Shown here: piece after piece, positions 63,606 to 64,000 of the stretch | Layout: each line of letters opens with the position of its first letter | How positions within the stretch are numbered: position 1 is the first letter of the stretch | NCBI GenBank assembly: GCA_963850995.1 | Contig: CAWKNQ010000016.1 | Location: forward strand, 211,267-275,266 | Source of the DNA: Gaiellasilicea sp963850995 | GTDB taxonomy: Bacteria; Actinomycetota; Thermoleophilia; Gaiellales; Gaiellaceae | Reading direction: 5' to 3' | Length of the DNA: 64,000 nucleotides | Made by a program: the position numbers and the translations under genes | The notes under the pieces: generated by a model | The model's input: the letters and a program-made list of their open reading frames with translations, nothing else | What the model was told of the DNA's origin: nothing | Databases searched by the model: none

Positions 63606-64000
63606 ATGACCGGAAAGAGGTCGGCAATCGGTGCGATCGTGCTCCTCGGACTGGCGGCGCTCGTCGTGGCCGGAGCCATCTCCGCGTCGTCCGGCGACGC
63701 CGGCAAGCACGGGGCGAACGCGATCGTCGGGTCGTGGGAGGCAACGGTCGATCGGGGACCGGCGTTTCCGTCGCTGACGACACTCCACACGTTCACAGGC
63801 GACGGGTCGATGGTCGAGACCGGGAGCGACACGATGTTCCGCAGTCCGGCGATCGGCACGTGGGAATACGTCGGCGACCGGACCTTCGCCACGACGATGG
63901 TGCTGCATCGCTTCAGCCCCACCGGCGTGTATCTGGGCACGGGGAGGATCAACGCGAACCGCCGGCTGTCGGAGGACGGCGAGACGTACACGGCGGTGGC
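63606..64000 (+). CDS. Exported protein of unknown function (partial)
   Basis: Runs off the right edge after 131 codons. ATG 63606 lies behind GGAAGGGACGAAAG. A signal peptide at about 1-28 (MTGKRSAIGAIVLLGLAALVVAGAISAS) precedes a domain with IVGSWEATVD, LTTLHTFTGDGSMVETGSD, IGTWEYVGDRTFATTMVLHRF and LGTGRINANRRLSEDGETY. This alternation of short strands resembles lipocalin-like domains found in many bacterial exported proteins. No enzymatic motif is visible. Confidence 0.65.
   Translation, partial: MTGKRSAIGAIVLLGLAALVVAGAISASSGDAGKHGANAIVGSWEATVDRGPAFPSLTTLHTFTGDGSMVETGSDTMFRSPAIGTWEYVGDRTFATTMVLHRFSPTGVYLGTGRINANRRLSEDGETYTAV

Overview
This 64-kb window is high-GC DNA (roughly 70% by eye) from an actinobacterium-like genome. 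The evidence is GTG/TTG starts, dense ATGA/GTGA start-stop overlaps, several leaderless-looking promoters, large SARP/BTAD and LuxR-LAL regulators, and Tat/Sec exported proteins. A soil Thermoleophilia-type lineage is plausible, but that is inference and no rRNA marker is present. I see no tRNA, rRNA, CRISPR array or insertion sequence. No gene-free stretch exceeds about 250 bases.

Layout. (1) 1-12.6 kb, plus strand: a tightly coupled operon with the end of a hydantoinase A subunit, three hydantoinase B subunits, a complete A subunit, a DAO-type FAD oxidoreductase, an enolase-superfamily enzyme, a CocE/NonD hydrolase and a two-domain SUMF1-like protein. (2) 12.6-19.3 kb: a glycine-rich membrane-anchored protein, a shattered SARP/AfsR-like regulator, an M20 peptidase and an AMP-forming acyl-CoA ligase. 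(3) 19.3-33.0 kb: two divergent operons around a GntR/FadR-type regulator. Leftwards run gntR, two Opp/Dpp ATPases, a CocE hydrolase joined to an aminotransferase, and a uronate-dehydrogenase-like SDR. Rightwards run an enolase-superfamily enzyme, a peptide-type substrate-binding protein, two permeases, an N-acyl-D-amino-acid deacylase and a threonine aldolase. (4) 33.1-35.6 kb: an alpha/beta hydrolase, an isochorismatase-fold amidase and a metallophosphoesterase. (5) 35.6-50.9 kb: two paralogous sets of DgoD-like dehydratase, ceramidase-like protein and DoeB/AstE-like deacylase. Around them lie two class-III-type aminotransferases, a fold-III PLP decarboxylase, a nitrilase-family amidase, an MFS exporter, another enolase-superfamily gene and an SDR. 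(6) 50.9-64 kb: a YxFxxD-repeat exported protein, a MalT/SARP activator, an XRE regulator coupled to a membrane zinc-ribbon protein, a double winged-helix protein, a secreted trypsin-like protease, a LuxR-LAL regulator, an alpha/beta hydrolase, an NHL-type beta-propeller, a regulator remnant and a partial exported protein.

How it fits together. Regions 1-5 are dominated by enzymes that hydrolyse C-N or ester bonds (hydantoinase, D-aminoacylase, AstE/DoeB, nitrilase, isochorismatase, ceramidase-like, M20, CocE), racemases/dehydratases, PLP enzymes and a peptide-type ABC importer. This looks like an island for taking up and dismantling N-acylated, cyclic-amide or sugar-acid amide compounds. The most notable regulatory signal is an operator with two ATTGTCRAY elements exactly 18 bp apart. 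It occurs three times: at gntR/25.6 kb, 42.85 kb and 45.6 kb. It ties the transporter operons and the 36.8-50.8 kb enzyme operons into one likely GntR regulon.

Caution. Several genes carry single-base frame disruptions, mostly one extra base. They are extremely dense at 14.35-16.5 kb and also occur at 35.6-36.3 and 38.2-39.4 kb. Protein-level conservation is intact between the breaks, so many are probably sequence errors and not decay.
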